Part shown: positions 36,259 through 45,769 of the stretch, piece after piece
Layout: each line of letters starts with the position of its first letter
How positions within the stretch are numbered: position 1 is the stretch's first letter
Position numbers and translations under genes: made by a program
The notes under the pieces: model-generated
What the model was told of the DNA's origin: nothing
The model's database searches: none
Seen by the model: only the letters and a program-made list of their open reading frames with translations
Assembly: GCF_004116625.1 (NCBI RefSeq)
Contig: NZ_NXIE01000002.1
Location: 124,001 to 188,000, forward strand
Direction: 5' to 3'
Length of the DNA stretch: 64,000 nucleotides
Origin: Halarcobacter mediterraneus
GTDB lineage: Bacteria > Campylobacterota > Campylobacteria > Campylobacterales > Arcobacteraceae

Positions 36259-37417
36259 CGAACCCCATATTCTTTAAAAATTTTTCAACCACTAAAAAAG
36301 ATCCAAATACTAAATAATATTCATCTGGATTAATTTTTTTTATAGAATCGACTATTATATTTAAATTTTGGCAAATTTCTAATAAATTATTTTTATTTAC
36401 TATTCTTTCATCTTCAAGCTCTAGTAATGTTATCTTTTTAATAATGGGCTTCAAAATTTCTAAAACTTTTTTATAATCTTTATCTTTATAAGAATTATAA
36501 ATCAAATGGATTTTTTTATTTTCAAACTCTTTTACTAAAAAAGATGCAGCTAAAGGATTATGTCCCACATCTATTGTAATATTTGAAGCAATTTTTTGAC
36601 ACCTTCCAAAAAGTTTAACTTCTTCAAAAATCTTTTCATCAATATGTATTTTTAATTCTTCTAAACAAGCAATTACAAGATGCAAATTATATTTTAAATA
36701 TGAAGCAAACTTATCACTTAAATTATATTTTAAAAAATCATCAAGTTTTTTTATAGAAATATCTTTATGAAATTCTTCTTTAATTTCATTTTTTACTTTT
36801 AATGCTGTTTTGTAAACTTCTTCTGACTGTTGATAACCAATTAACATTTTATTGTCAGCAGAACGCATTTTAGTTCTAGCTATTTCTTCAATGGTATTAC
36901 CTAAAAAGTTTTGATGGTCTAATCCTATTGTTGTAATAAGAGATAAATTATTTTCTACAACATTTGTTGCATCAAATTCCCCTCCAAGTCCAGCTTCTAA
37001 AACTAAATAATCAAAATCAGAACTTAAAACTAAAGCTAAAAGAGTTGTATATTCAAAATAAGTAAGTTTTTCTAGAAGATTTAAAGGTATGAATTCTTGT
37101 ATTTTTTTATTTGCAAACTCTAGTTCTTCATCACTAGAATCTTTTCCATTTATCCATATTCTTTCATTAAATTTTAAAATATGAGGAGAGGAGTAATGTA
37201 AAGTTTTGAAACCTTTTTTATATAAATAATAAGATAAAAACCTTCCTGTACTTCCTTTACCATTTGTACCAACAATATGAATTACATAAGGAACTTTTAT
37301 TTTAGAAGACAAAATTTCCCAAGATTTTTCTACAATAGAAAAATCAATTTTTTCATAATACATAGTTTTGTATCTTAATACTTCTTGTAAAGAAGCAAGT
37401 GAAAAATTAATTTTCAT
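36248..37417 (-). CDS. folC: Folylpolyglutamate/dihydrofolate synthase
   Basis: 389 residues of the Mur-ligase-like family. P-loop GTNGKGSTGRFL (~49-60), the omega-like EYTTLLAL segment, LEAGLGGEFDATNV (~139-152) and TTIGLDHQNFLG (~160-171) are all FolC signatures. Adds glutamate to dihydropteroate and/or folates in the cytosol. Slightly short of the usual ~420 residues, with a trimmed C-terminal domain. Overlaps lptE and the M23 gene by 11 bases each. Confidence 0.92.
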   Translation of the reverse strand: MKINFSLASLQEVLRYKTMYYEKIDFSIVEKSWEILSSKIKVPYVIHIVGTNGKGSTGRFLSYYLYKKGFKTLHYSSPHILKFNERIWINGKDSSDEELEFANKKIQEFIPLNLLEKLTYFEYTTLLALVLSSDFDYLVLEAGLGGEFDATNVVENNLSLITTIGLDHQNFLGNTIEEIARTKMRSADNKMLIGYQQSEEVYKTALKVKNEIKEEFHKDISIKKLDDFLKYNLSDKFASYLKYNLHLVIACLEELKIHIDEKIFEEVKLFGRCQKIASNITIDVGHNPLAASFLVKEFENKKIHLIYNSYKDKDYKKVLEILKPIIKKITLLELEDERIVNKNNLLEICQNLNIIVDSIKKINPDEYYLVFGSFLVVEKFLKNMGFDEK

Positions 37418-37931
37418 TTACTTCTTTTTTATTAAAAGACTGAACTGCTAACTTAGAAATAACCTCTTCTAAAGCCTTACTTGCCGCACTTTTAATAGCT
37501 TCAAATCTTTTTGTATCTGTAATTGTTGAACCATCTCCAATAGAAAATTCATAATCTCCACTTACATCAAAAGATTTAGTTTGATTATCTTTTTTATATT
37601 TTACTTCTATTTTTACAATTGCTCTATATAATTTATTATAACCACTTTCATCATATTGTAACTCTTGCATTCTTACTGAAGCTAATTTTAAATCTAAAAC
37701 TGTATCTGCAAGTTTTCTATCAAATACAATATTAGAATCAAGTCTATGTACTATTATTTCATGCATTTTATCTTTTATGATAACTGCATTTCTTGGATCT
37801 TGTAAATTTATAATTAAATTCACAAAAATAGAACCCTTTAATTGTTGTTTTGCATAATAACTTGAAGGTTTATATCCACAAGCAACAAAAAGAAAAGGAA
37901 CAATCAATAATAATACTAAACTCTTTTTCAT
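37407..37931 (-). CDS. lptE: LPS-assembly lipoprotein LptE
   Basis: 174 residues from ATG 37931, one base after the leuS stop, with AAGGGA upstream; the lipoprotein signal then starts at once. Lipobox F-V-A-C (Cys18) followed by GYKPSS, the usual opening of LptE. LptE plugs the LptD outer-membrane channel for lipopolysaccharide. Sequence is otherwise poorly conserved; the position after leuS is characteristic of Campylobacterota. Confidence 0.85.
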   Translation of the reverse strand: MKKSLVLLLIVPFLFVACGYKPSSYYAKQQLKGSIFVNLIINLQDPRNAVIIKDKMHEIIVHRLDSNIVFDRKLADTVLDLKLASVRMQELQYDESGYNKLYRAIVKIEVKYKKDNQTKSFDVSGDYEFSIGDGSTITDTKRFEAIKSAASKALEEVISKLAVQSFNKKEVNEN

Positions 37932-37932
37932 C

Positions 37933-40398
37933 TTATCCCTTAACAACCAAATTAACTAATTTATTAGGTACAACAATTTCTTTAATTAATTCTTTACCAT
38001 CAATCCATTTAGAAGCAACTTCTTTTGCTTGAGCTAAGATTTCATCTTTTGTAGCACTAGGGCTTACTTCTACTTCAGTTCTTTTTTTACCATTAATTGT
38101 AATTGCTAAAATAATAGAATCTAAAGCAAATACTTCTTCTTTTACTTCAATTTTTGAAGAGAAATTTTTTCTTTCAAATAATTTATCTGCCAAATCCCAA
38201 CAAGTATGAGGAATAACCGGCTCTAAAATATTTGTTAAAATATAATAACCTTCTGCCCATACTAATTCATTCTTTTGAGCTTGTAAAGCATTCATAGCTT
38301 CCATTGAAGCAGCAATTAATGTATTAAAAGCATATGTTTTATTAAATACATCATCTGCTTTTTGTAATGCTTCATATACTTTTTTTCTTGCTTCTTTTTC
38401 TTCTTTTGTTAAAGTTGAATGTTCTATATTTCTAAAGTTTTCAATCCCTTTACTTGTAACATTGTCAGATCTTTCATAAAACTTTTTAATAAATTTAAAT
38501 GAACCTTCAACAGCTGAGTCATTCCATTCTAACTCTTTAGTTGGAGGAGCAGCAAATAAAATAAACATTCTTGCTGTATCAGCACCATACTTTTCAACAA
38601 TAGAGTCAGGGTCAACTACATTTCCTTTTGATTTAGACATTTTTGCACCATCTTTAAGAACCATACCCTGTGTAAGTAATTTTTTGAATGGTTCCCTTGA
38701 ATCTGTATATCCTAAATCATTTAATACTTTTGTAAAAAACCTTGCATAAAGTAAGTGTAAAATTGCATGTTCAATTCCACCAATATATTGATCAACATCC
38801 ATCCAATAATCAGAGTCTTTTTTAGAAACACCTTCTTTTTCCCATACTTTATTATCAGTTGCATATCTTAAAAAATACCAAGAAGATTGAACAAAGGTAT
38901 CTAGAGTATCAGTTTCTCTTGTTGCTTCTTTCCCACATTTAGGACAAGTTGTTTTTTTCCAGGTAGGATGAGTATCTAAAGGATTACCTTCTCCTGTAAT
39001 TTCTACATCATCAGGAAGAGCAATAGGAAGATTTTCTAGTTTTTCAGGAACTAAACCACAATCATCACAATGAATAAAAGGAACAGGTGCTCCCCAATAT
39101 CTTTGTCTAGAAACTCCCCAATCTCTTAATTTAAAATTGATTTGTTTTTTTCCTATTGAATTTTGTTCAAAATGATAAATAATAGCTTTTTTGGCTTTAT
39201 TATTTTTAAGACCTGTAAAACTTTCAGAGTTAATTAATTCACCCTCATCAGTATATGCTTCACTTTGATTTTCTAAAATACCATCTTTTCCAATAATTAC
39301 TTGTTTTATTGGTAAATCATATTGTTTTGCAAACTCAAAATCTCTTTGGTCATGGGCTGGAACAGCCATTACTGCACCACCACCATAAGAAGCAAGAACA
39401 AAATTCGCAACCCATACAGGAATTGATTCACCAGTTAAAGGATGAATTACTTCTATTTCTAAAGAAACACCTTCTTTAGGCATAGTTGCTCTATCTCTTT
39501 CACTTATTTTTTGCATTGCTTTAATTGAATTGATTTTATTTTCTGGTAATAAATTATTATCAACTATATATTTTACAATAGGATGTTCAGGAGCAAGTGC
39601 TGAATAAGAAATCCCATAAATTGTATCTGGTCTTGTAGTAAATACTGTATAGAATTCAAACTGTTTATCAAGCTTAAACTTTGATTCTTTTGATAAGAAT
39701 AAATCAAACTCTAAACCTTCACTTCTTCCTATCCAGTTTTCTTGCATAGTTAAAACTTGTGATGGCCATTGTCCTTCTAAAGTTTTTAAATCATCTAATA
39801 ACTCTTGAGCATATTTAGTAATTGCGATATAGTATCCAGGCATTTCTTTTTGCTCTACAGCAGTTCCACATCTCCAACAGCATCCTTCTTCAAGTTGTTC
39901 ATTTGCCAATACTGTTAAATCATGTGGACACCAATTTACTGTTGTAGATTTTCTATATAATAGCCCCTCTTCATACATTTTTATAATAAACTCTTGTTCC
40001 CATCTTGTATATAATTCATCAGAAGTAGCAAATTCCCTTTCTGAAGAAAAAGATAAACCTAAAGCTTTTAGCTCATCTCTCATATAATCAATATTTTCAT
40101 AAGTCCATTTTTTAGGATGAAGTTTGTGTTTTATAGCTGCATTTTCTGCTGGCATACCAAAACTATCCCACCCAATTGGATGTAATACATTAAAATCTGC
40201 TTTTCTAAAATATCTAGCAAAAGCATCACCTAAACAATAGTTTCTTACATGTCCCATATGGATTCTTCCACTTGGATATGGAAACATACTTAAAATATAT
40301 TTTTTATCTTTTTTATAATCATCTTCTGGTTCAAAACTTTTATTTTCAACCCAGTAATTTTGCCACTTTGACTCAATGCTTTTTGGACTATATTCCAT
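37933..40398 (-). CDS. leuS: Leucyl-tRNA synthetase
   Basis: 821 residues, normal length. HIGH-like motif [11 protein letters not shown] (~40-50), zinc-type Cys cluster (CCWRCG, ~172-177; CxxC pairs ~440-480), CP1 editing domain (~220-420), catalytic KMSKS ([13 protein letters not shown], ~580-592) and anticodon-binding C-terminus. Charges tRNA-Leu. One base overlaps the DUF6394 gene upstream. Confidence 0.97.
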   Translation of the reverse strand: MEYSPKSIESKWQNYWVENKSFEPEDDYKKDKKYILSMFPYPSGRIHMGHVRNYCLGDAFARYFRKADFNVLHPIGWDSFGMPAENAAIKHKLHPKKWTYENIDYMRDELKALGLSFSSEREFATSDELYTRWEQEFIIKMYEEGLLYRKSTTVNWCPHDLTVLANEQLEEGCCWRCGTAVEQKEMPGYYIAITKYAQELLDDLKTLEGQWPSQVLTMQENWIGRSEGLEFDLFLSKESKFKLDKQFEFYTVFTTRPDTIYGISYSALAPEHPIVKYIVDNNLLPENKINSIKAMQKISERDRATMPKEGVSLEIEVIHPLTGESIPVWVANFVLASYGGGAVMAVPAHDQRDFEFAKQYDLPIKQVIIGKDGILENQSEAYTDEGELINSESFTGLKNNKAKKAIIYHFEQNSIGKKQINFKLRDWGVSRQRYWGAPVPFIHCDDCGLVPEKLENLPIALPDDVEITGEGNPLDTHPTWKKTTCPKCGKEATRETDTLDTFVQSSWYFLRYATDNKVWEKEGVSKKDSDYWMDVDQYIGGIEHAILHLLYARFFTKVLNDLGYTDSREPFKKLLTQGMVLKDGAKMSKSKGNVVDPDSIVEKYGADTARMFILFAAPPTKELEWNDSAVEGSFKFIKKFYERSDNVTSKGIENFRNIEHSTLTKEEKEARKKVYEALQKADDVFNKTYAFNTLIAASMEAMNALQAQKNELVWAEGYYILTNILEPVIPHTCWDLADKLFERKNFSSKIEVKEEVFALDSIILAITINGKKRTEVEVSPSATKDEILAQAKEVASKWIDGKELIKEIVVPNKLVNLVVKG

Positions 40399-40742
40399 TA
40401 ATACTCTTCCTTATCTTGACTTTTTGCACTCTCAATTAATGCTAATGCTATTGAGAAGATATTTGCAACAACAGCTCCAATTGCTAAAGATATTGCCATT
40501 GTTACATCTCCAATAAAAGTTAATACCATAAATGCAGGAATAAGGTGTAAATCTGCCACTAGTGAACTTGCTAGTAACTCTGCTGCTAAAAGATTTTTTA
40601 CACCTATTTTTAAAATTGTAGAAATAACATTAACACCTGCAGCTAAAAAAAGAGCAACTGCATTTGGTTCATATAGGAAACCTGCTGTAGTTGTTAGAGA
40701 CATAAGTGAAAAGAATATATAAGTAACCTTACCCCAATCCAT
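40398..40742 (-). CDS. DUF6394-type small membrane protein
   Basis: 114 residues with three or four hydrophobic helices (~5-25, ~27-45, ~52-75, ~80-105) and Asp/Glu-rich tail. Resembles DUF6394 family proteins, which are restricted mainly to Campylobacterota and have no known function. First gene of the long leuS operon; a one-base overlap with leuS suggests coupling. Confidence 0.75.
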   Translation of the reverse strand: MDWGKVTYIFFSLMSLTTTAGFLYEPNAVALFLAAGVNVISTILKIGVKNLLAAELLASSLVADLHLIPAFMVLTFIGDVTMAISLAIGAVVANIFSIALALIESAKSQDKEEY

Positions 40743-40803
40743 GATTATTATCCTTTTATAGATTTTACTTTAAATTTTTAAGTAAATATATTATCTAAAA
40801 AAG

Positions 40804-40824
40804 GATAAAAAAAGGCTTTTTATC
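40804..40824 (-). terminator. Terminator after 40824 membrane protein gene
   Basis: Stem GATAAAAA / TTTTTATC with a 5-base loop at the stop codon of the membrane protein gene. Confidence 0.6.
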
Positions 40825-41318
40825 TATACTCTTTCTTTTCTATTCTTTATACCTTGTAACATTTTGAAAATTAGATAAAGGATAATAAGTTTAATGAAAA
40901 GTTGAACTAATGTATAAGGACCAAAACCATTAAATTGCAATTCAAAAGGGTTTATTATATTATGAAACAATAGATTAAAAGTTACATCTTTTGTTATATA
41001 AAAGTATAAACCCAATAATCCATAAAGAATTAAAAAGTAAAACTGATTTCTTCGCATATTGACAATACTAAATACAAAGTGCCATACAAAAAAACTTACA
41101 AAAATTGCAATTATAAACTCTTTTAATACTCCTTCTGGAATATCTACTATATATGTTCTTGCAACACTTAAATATTCATACTCTATAATAGAAGATATAA
41201 TCTCAAAAACAAAAATCCAAGTAAGTGCTAAGAACCAATCTTTCCCATTATTAGAAGTAACTCTATCAAAGTAATATAAAAAACCTTTAGATTCAACAAC
41301 TGACGTATTATTATTCAT
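40824..41318 (-). CDS. Uncharacterised membrane protein, ~5 TM
   Basis: 164 residues from ATG 41318, which has GGAGAAAA directly upstream; an ORF extension to 41390 lacks a ribosome site. About five hydrophobic segments (~25-45, ~63-83, ~87-105, ~105-125, ~135-155) and a basic C-terminal tail. No family recognised. Flanked by terminators, it is probably transcribed alone. Confidence 0.65.
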   Translation of the reverse strand: MNNNTSVVESKGFLYYFDRVTSNNGKDWFLALTWIFVFEIISSIIEYEYLSVARTYIVDIPEGVLKEFIIAIFVSFFVWHFVFSIVNMRRNQFYFLILYGLLGLYFYITKDVTFNLLFHNIINPFELQFNGFGPYTLVQLFIKLIILYLIFKMLQGIKNRKERV

Positions 41319-41581
41319 TTTTTCTCCATTTTCCAAATAGTAATATCTATTTTTAAATATTATTAAAAAACTATTACTATTTGTAAACATAATTGATTTT
41401 TCAAATTATTTTACTATTATTTACATAAATTTTTTGTGTAGATACCGTCGAGTCCCTACCTATTTTCTTCTTGTATTTTGTCTTATAGACACTATAAATT
41501 GGTAGATTAGATTAATAATAATAGTTTTTTAAATAATTCATTTTGAAGATATTTAATAAGTATAAAAATAAATAAAAATTT
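41319..41581. other. Non-coding gap, nothing recognised
   Basis: About 260 AT-rich bases between the membrane protein start and the secF terminator. One less AT-rich patch near 41442-41460 (CCGTCGAGTCCCTACC) stands out, but no tRNA fold, ORF or clear promoter was found. Confidence 0.4.
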
Positions 41582-41607
41582 GAAAAAAAGAAACTGTTTA
41601 TACAGTT
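41582..41607 (-). terminator. Terminator of secDF
   Basis: Stem AACTGT / ACAGTT overlapping the secF stop codon, followed on the minus strand by TTTCTTTTTTT. Confidence 0.7.
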
Positions 41608-42566
41608 CCTTTTTCATACATAGCTCTGATTTTTTCTTTTTCTTTCTGTCTTTTAACTTTTTCAGCCTCTTTAGCTCTAAAACTTTCAATAGAAAACTTT
41701 AATTGAACTAAGAAAGAAGCAGCAATAAAAATAGATGAATAAGTACCAACAACAACACCTACAAGCAATGTAAAGGCAAATCCGTTAATAATCTCTCCAC
41801 CAAATAGATATAAAGTAGCAACAACAAAAAAAGTAGTTAATGAAGTAAGAGTAGTTCTAGAAAGTGTTCTAGAAACAGATTCATTTACAACTTCATTTAA
41901 TTCAGATTCTTTAGAAGTTTGAATTCCCTCTCTAATCCTATCAAATACAATAATCGTATCATTTAAAGAGTATCCTAAAATAGTAAGAATTGCTGCTAAG
42001 ATATCAAGATTTACTTCCACTTGAAAAAGAGAAATCGCTCCTAATGCAATAATAATATCATGTGCAAGGGCTAAGATTGAAGCAATGGCAAATCTCCATT
42101 CAAATCTATACGATACATAAATCAAAATTATAATAAGAGATAAAGATAAAGCCATAATACCTTTTTCTCTAAGTTCTCCACCAACTTTTGCACCAACCAT
42201 ATCAACTCTTCTAATTTCAAATTTACCTGTTGAATCAAGTAGTTTATGCATCTCATCACCAATATCATTTGTTAAATTCGATGATACTCCAGTAACCCTA
42301 ATAACTACTTCAGTAGGGCTACCAAATTCTGTGATAGAAGAACCTTTATATTTTGTATTACTTAAAACTTCTCTAATCTTATCAATAGGTGCTTTTTGTT
42401 CATATTGTACTTGAACTAACGTACCACCCGCAAAGTCAATACCAAGATTAAGACCTTTTGTAAAAAGTAATACTATTGAAGCTATAACTAAAATAGCTGA
42501 AAAACCTAAAAATGGGATTCTTTTTCCCATAAAATTATAAATTCTATTGCCTTTGAATATTTCCAT
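41598..42566 (-). CDS. secF: Protein translocase subunit SecF
   Basis: 322 residues: TM1, a periplasmic domain opening GLNLGIDFAGGTLVQVQYE (the SecF signature, split around ~32-50), and five helices with GYSLNDTIIVFDRIRE (~195-210). SecD and SecF use proton flow to pull exported proteins out of the Sec channel. Starts at the last base of secD (TAATG). Confidence 0.96.
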   Translation of the reverse strand: MEIFKGNRIYNFMGKRIPFLGFSAILVIASIVLLFTKGLNLGIDFAGGTLVQVQYEQKAPIDKIREVLSNTKYKGSSITEFGSPTEVVIRVTGVSSNLTNDIGDEMHKLLDSTGKFEIRRVDMVGAKVGGELREKGIMALSLSLIIILIYVSYRFEWRFAIASILALAHDIIIALGAISLFQVEVNLDILAAILTILGYSLNDTIIVFDRIREGIQTSKESELNEVVNESVSRTLSRTTLTSLTTFFVVATLYLFGGEIINGFAFTLLVGVVVGTYSSIFIAASFLVQLKFSIESFRAKEAEKVKRQKEKEKIRAMYEKGTV

Positions 42567-44134
42567 TATTTAATCCCAAACCATTTATTTAAGTTTTTAT
42601 CTTTTGATATTTTTGGTAATAAAGCCTCATAAATACCATGTGTACCTAAAATAGCTGTTAGCATTGATGCTAAAATACCAATAGAAATAGTTATTGCAAA
42701 ACCTTTTATTGGTCCTGTACCATATGCATATAAAATAACTGCTACTAAAAGTGTTGTTATATTTGCATCTAAAATAGCTCTCATGGCATTAGAATAACCA
42801 TCTTCAATTGCCTTTGGTATAGAAACTCCTTGTCTTAGAAGTTCTCTAATTCTTTCTCCAATAATAACATTTGCATCTACTGCCATACCAACTGTTAATA
42901 CAATACCTGCCATTCCTGGTAAAGTTAAAGTAGCTCCAAACATTGCCATTATCGCAATAATAATAAAAATATTTGTAATCAAGGCAACATTTGCAATAAT
43001 TCCTGCTCTTCTATAATAAATTATCATAAAGATAAATACTATTAAAAATCCAGATACAAGTGCAATAGTAGAAGCTTTAATTGAGTCAGCACCAAGTGAT
43101 GGTCCAACACTTCTTTTCTCTAATAATTCAACTGAAGCAGGTAAAGCTCCTGATCTTAATGCAATTGCAACATTTCCAGCCTCAATAACTGTAAAACCGC
43201 CAGAAATTTGACCACTTCCTCCACCAATTCTTTCTCTAATATTTGGTGCAGAATATACTTTTCCATCAAGTACTACTGCAAGTCTTTTCCCTACATTCTT
43301 ACCTGTAAAATCTCCAAAGATTCTTGCACCTGCTGAATTTAATGTAAAATTAATTATTGGTTGATTTGATTGGTCAAAAGCAACTTGTGCATCTACTACT
43401 TGAGAACCATTTAAAATTGGTATTTCTTTTACTAGATATTTTACATTTGGATTATCAGTTGCTTCTAATATAATATCTCCATATTGTGCTGCTTGAGCTT
43501 TACTCATATTATATACTTGGTCAGCTCTTTCTTCATCTACTGCCATTAACTCTAAGTTTGCAGGTTTTGAAATAAGTTCTCTAGCTGCTCTTTCATCTTC
43601 TGCTGTTTTTATACCTGGAAGTTGAACAACTATATCTGTTTCTCCCTGTCTCACAACAGTTGGTTCTGCAAGCCCAAATTGATCAAGTCTATTTCTTATA
43701 GTTTCTACTACTTGTGATACTGCTTGATCTTTTGTTTGAATTTCTTCTTCTGCACTTAAAGTAAGAGTATATTCAAGTTCTTGTTTAGAGATATCTAGAC
43801 CTTTTATTTCTTCAAGCATTTTATCTACTTTTGGAAATTCGTCTTTATCTAATACTGAAAAAACAACACTATCATTGCTTTTAATACTTAAGCCATCAAT
43901 TAAAATATCTTCATCGTCTGAAAAATATTTTACTGCTGTAGCTATTGATTTAATTTTTGAAGTTACTGCTTCGTCAGTTTTTACACCTAAAAGCATATGA
44001 AGTCCACCTTGTAAGTCAAGACCTAGAGATATTTTTTTACCTGTTTCAGTTTGTAAAAAAGATGGTATTGAGAAAACAACTCCAAAGATTATACTTAATA
44101 TAAATATAACTAATCGGTAATTAAAGATTTTCAA
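42566..44134 (-). CDS. secD: Protein translocase subunit SecD
   Basis: 522 residues: TM1, SLGLDLQGGLHMLLGV (~36-51), large periplasmic P1 domain, and a five-helix region with GMAVDANVIIGERIRE (~415-430). Works with SecF. Lies downstream of yajC after a short gap holding a hairpin. Confidence 0.96.
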   Translation of the reverse strand: MKIFNYRLVIFILSIIFGVVFSIPSFLQTETGKKISLGLDLQGGLHMLLGVKTDEAVTSKIKSIATAVKYFSDDEDILIDGLSIKSNDSVVFSVLDKDEFPKVDKMLEEIKGLDISKQELEYTLTLSAEEEIQTKDQAVSQVVETIRNRLDQFGLAEPTVVRQGETDIVVQLPGIKTAEDERAARELISKPANLELMAVDEERADQVYNMSKAQAAQYGDIILEATDNPNVKYLVKEIPILNGSQVVDAQVAFDQSNQPIINFTLNSAGARIFGDFTGKNVGKRLAVVLDGKVYSAPNIRERIGGGSGQISGGFTVIEAGNVAIALRSGALPASVELLEKRSVGPSLGADSIKASTIALVSGFLIVFIFMIIYYRRAGIIANVALITNIFIIIAIMAMFGATLTLPGMAGIVLTVGMAVDANVIIGERIRELLRQGVSIPKAIEDGYSNAMRAILDANITTLLVAVILYAYGTGPIKGFAITISIGILASMLTAILGTHGIYEALLPKISKDKNLNKWFGIK

Positions 44135-44170
44135 GTTAATCCCTTAAAATAAGAAGTAAACATAGAATTT

Positions 44171-44195
44171 AAAACATGTAAAATTTACATGTTTT
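44171..44195 (-). terminator. Hairpin between yajC and secD
   Basis: A perfect 12-bp inverted repeat AAAACATGTAAA / TTTACATGTTTT. It may partly terminate or process the yajC-secDF transcript, allowing different yajC and secDF levels. Confidence 0.5.
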
Positions 44196-44202
44196 AAAAT
44201 AA

Positions 44203-44475
44203 TTATTCTGAAAGTTTTGCAACAAACTCTTTTGCTAATTTCATTTCACTATTATCGTGGTTTTTAACAATTAAAAAAGTTTCTTCAACTTTAATAATTT
44301 CTACCATTAAGCCACCATTTGTTACAATTTTATCGCCTTTTTTTAATTCCGCAATCATTTCTTTATGCTGTTTAGCTTGTTTTTGTTGTGGTCTAATAAT
44401 TAAAAAGTAAAAAATCGCAAATAATGCAACTAAGGGTAACAATGAGCTTATTAAATCTGCACCTTGACCTTCCAT
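44203..44475 (-). CDS. yajC: Sec translocon accessory subunit YajC
   Basis: 90 residues from ATG 44475 with AAAAGG upstream; an extended reading frame to 44568 would run into lnt. One N-terminal membrane helix (~8-28), then F-L-I-I-R-P-Q-Q-K (the YajC hallmark) and a small cytosolic domain (DKIVTNGGLMVEI). Encoded before secD as usual. Confidence 0.95.
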   Translation of the reverse strand: MEGQGADLISSLLPLVALFAIFYFLIIRPQQKQAKQHKEMIAELKKGDKIVTNGGLMVEIIKVEETFLIVKNHDNSEMKLAKEFVAKLSE

Positions 44476-44503
44476 CAAATTTCCTTTTAAAAAGTATTTT
44501 TCT

Positions 44504-45736
44504 ATGTTTTTAGTAAAACGTGAACATTTTAACAAAACTAATATAATAAAAGGCTTGTTAACAGCCATTTTTTTAAGCTCTTTTATCTACTTAGAACATT
44601 ATGCAATTGAACAAAAGCTTTTAAATACTTTTTTAGCTCTTTTTTCTTTTTATCTATTACTTACAATTGATAAAAAAAGCTTTGTATATACAGGTTTTTT
44701 CGTAGGAATTCTTTGGTTTTATTGGATAGGAAATAGTTTTCAATATTATAATTTAGCTTATTTAAAATATCCAATGATCTTACTAATTGCATTAGGATAC
44801 TCTTTAATATTTTATTTTATGACAATTATTGACAAAACTATATTTAGAGTCTTTACAATTTTTATTGTCTCTTTTATTCATCCATTAGGTTTTAACTGGT
44901 TTATTCCTGAGTTAAGTTTCGTAAATAGTTATTTACCTTTTTCAAAACCTTATTTTGCACTAATTTTAGCTTTAATCTATATGTTTATAAAACTTCAAAG
45001 ATTTCAAAAGCTTTTAGCTTTTATACCTTTATTATTTATTTTTTCAAATAAAGGAATTTATATAGATAATACAAATTTGACTATTTCTATGCCACAAATG
45101 AATGTTTCTCAAAATCAAAAATGGCATGAAGAAAATCTTGCTTTGATTATTGATAATAATTTTAATTTGATAGATAAAGCTATTTTAGAAGAAAACGATT
45201 TAATTATATTACCAGAAACTATTTTTCCAGTAGTTTTAAATAAAGAAAATTTTCTTTTAGATAAGCTTTTAAAAAAATCACACAAAATCAACATTATTCT
45301 AGGAGCACTTTATTATGAGGAAGGGAACTATTACAATGCAACTTATCACTTTAAAAATGGAAATATAAAAGTAGCAAAAAAAGTTGTCTTGGTTCCTTTT
45401 GGAGAAAAAATACCTTTACCTAAATTTTTAGTAGATTTCATTAATGAAAAATTTTATAATGGAGCACAAGATTATGTTACAGCTAAAGAGCCCACTGATT
45501 TTATAATAAATAATACTAAATTTAGAAATGCAATTTGTTATGAAGCAACAACAGATAAAATATTTGAAAACTTAAATGATATAAAATATATGATAGTAAC
45601 TTCTAATAATGCTTGGTTTACACCTTCAATTGAACCTACTTTACAAAAGTTATTATTAAAATATTATGCAAAGAAATATGATATAACTATTTTCCATTCA
45701 GTTAATGGAAGTTCAAACTATGTGATTAGACCTTAA
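44504..45736 (+). CDS. lnt: Apolipoprotein N-acyltransferase
   Basis: 410 residues: about six N-terminal membrane helices (~15-195) and a nitrilase-like domain with the catalytic Glu in ILPETIFP, Lys in the segment before PFGEKIPLP and Cys in NAICYEA. Adds the third acyl chain to outer-membrane lipoproteins. Short versus E. coli (512). Divergent from yajC with only 28 bases between starts. No good ribosome site precedes ATG 44504, and a TATAAT sits inside the first codons (44538-44543), so the true start could be a TTG near 44552. Confidence 0.88.
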   Translation: MFLVKREHFNKTNIIKGLLTAIFLSSFIYLEHYAIEQKLLNTFLALFSFYLLLTIDKKSFVYTGFFVGILWFYWIGNSFQYYNLAYLKYPMILLIALGYSLIFYFMTIIDKTIFRVFTIFIVSFIHPLGFNWFIPELSFVNSYLPFSKPYFALILALIYMFIKLQRFQKLLAFIPLLFIFSNKGIYIDNTNLTISMPQMNVSQNQKWHEENLALIIDNNFNLIDKAILEENDLIILPETIFPVVLNKENFLLDKLLKKSHKINIILGALYYEEGNYYNATYHFKNGNIKVAKKVVLVPFGEKIPLPKFLVDFINEKFYNGAQDYVTAKEPTDFIINNTKFRNAICYEATTDKIFENLNDIKYMIVTSNNAWFTPSIEPTLQKLLLKYYAKKYDITIFHSVNGSSNYVIRP

Positions 45737-45764
45737 GAATAAAGAATAAATCTTTATTCTTTTT
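45735..45764. terminator. Bidirectional terminator between lnt and DUF1566 gene
   Basis: Stem AAGAATAAAG / CTTTATTCTT with a 7-base loop, followed by TTTG, between two convergent genes. Confidence 0.75.
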
Positions 45765-45769
45765 GAAAA

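Noticed and set aside
41319-41581. Small RNA or hidden gene in the gap before secF
   Set aside because: The slightly GC-richer patch near 41442-41460 does not form a stable hairpin and has no matching promoter or terminator.
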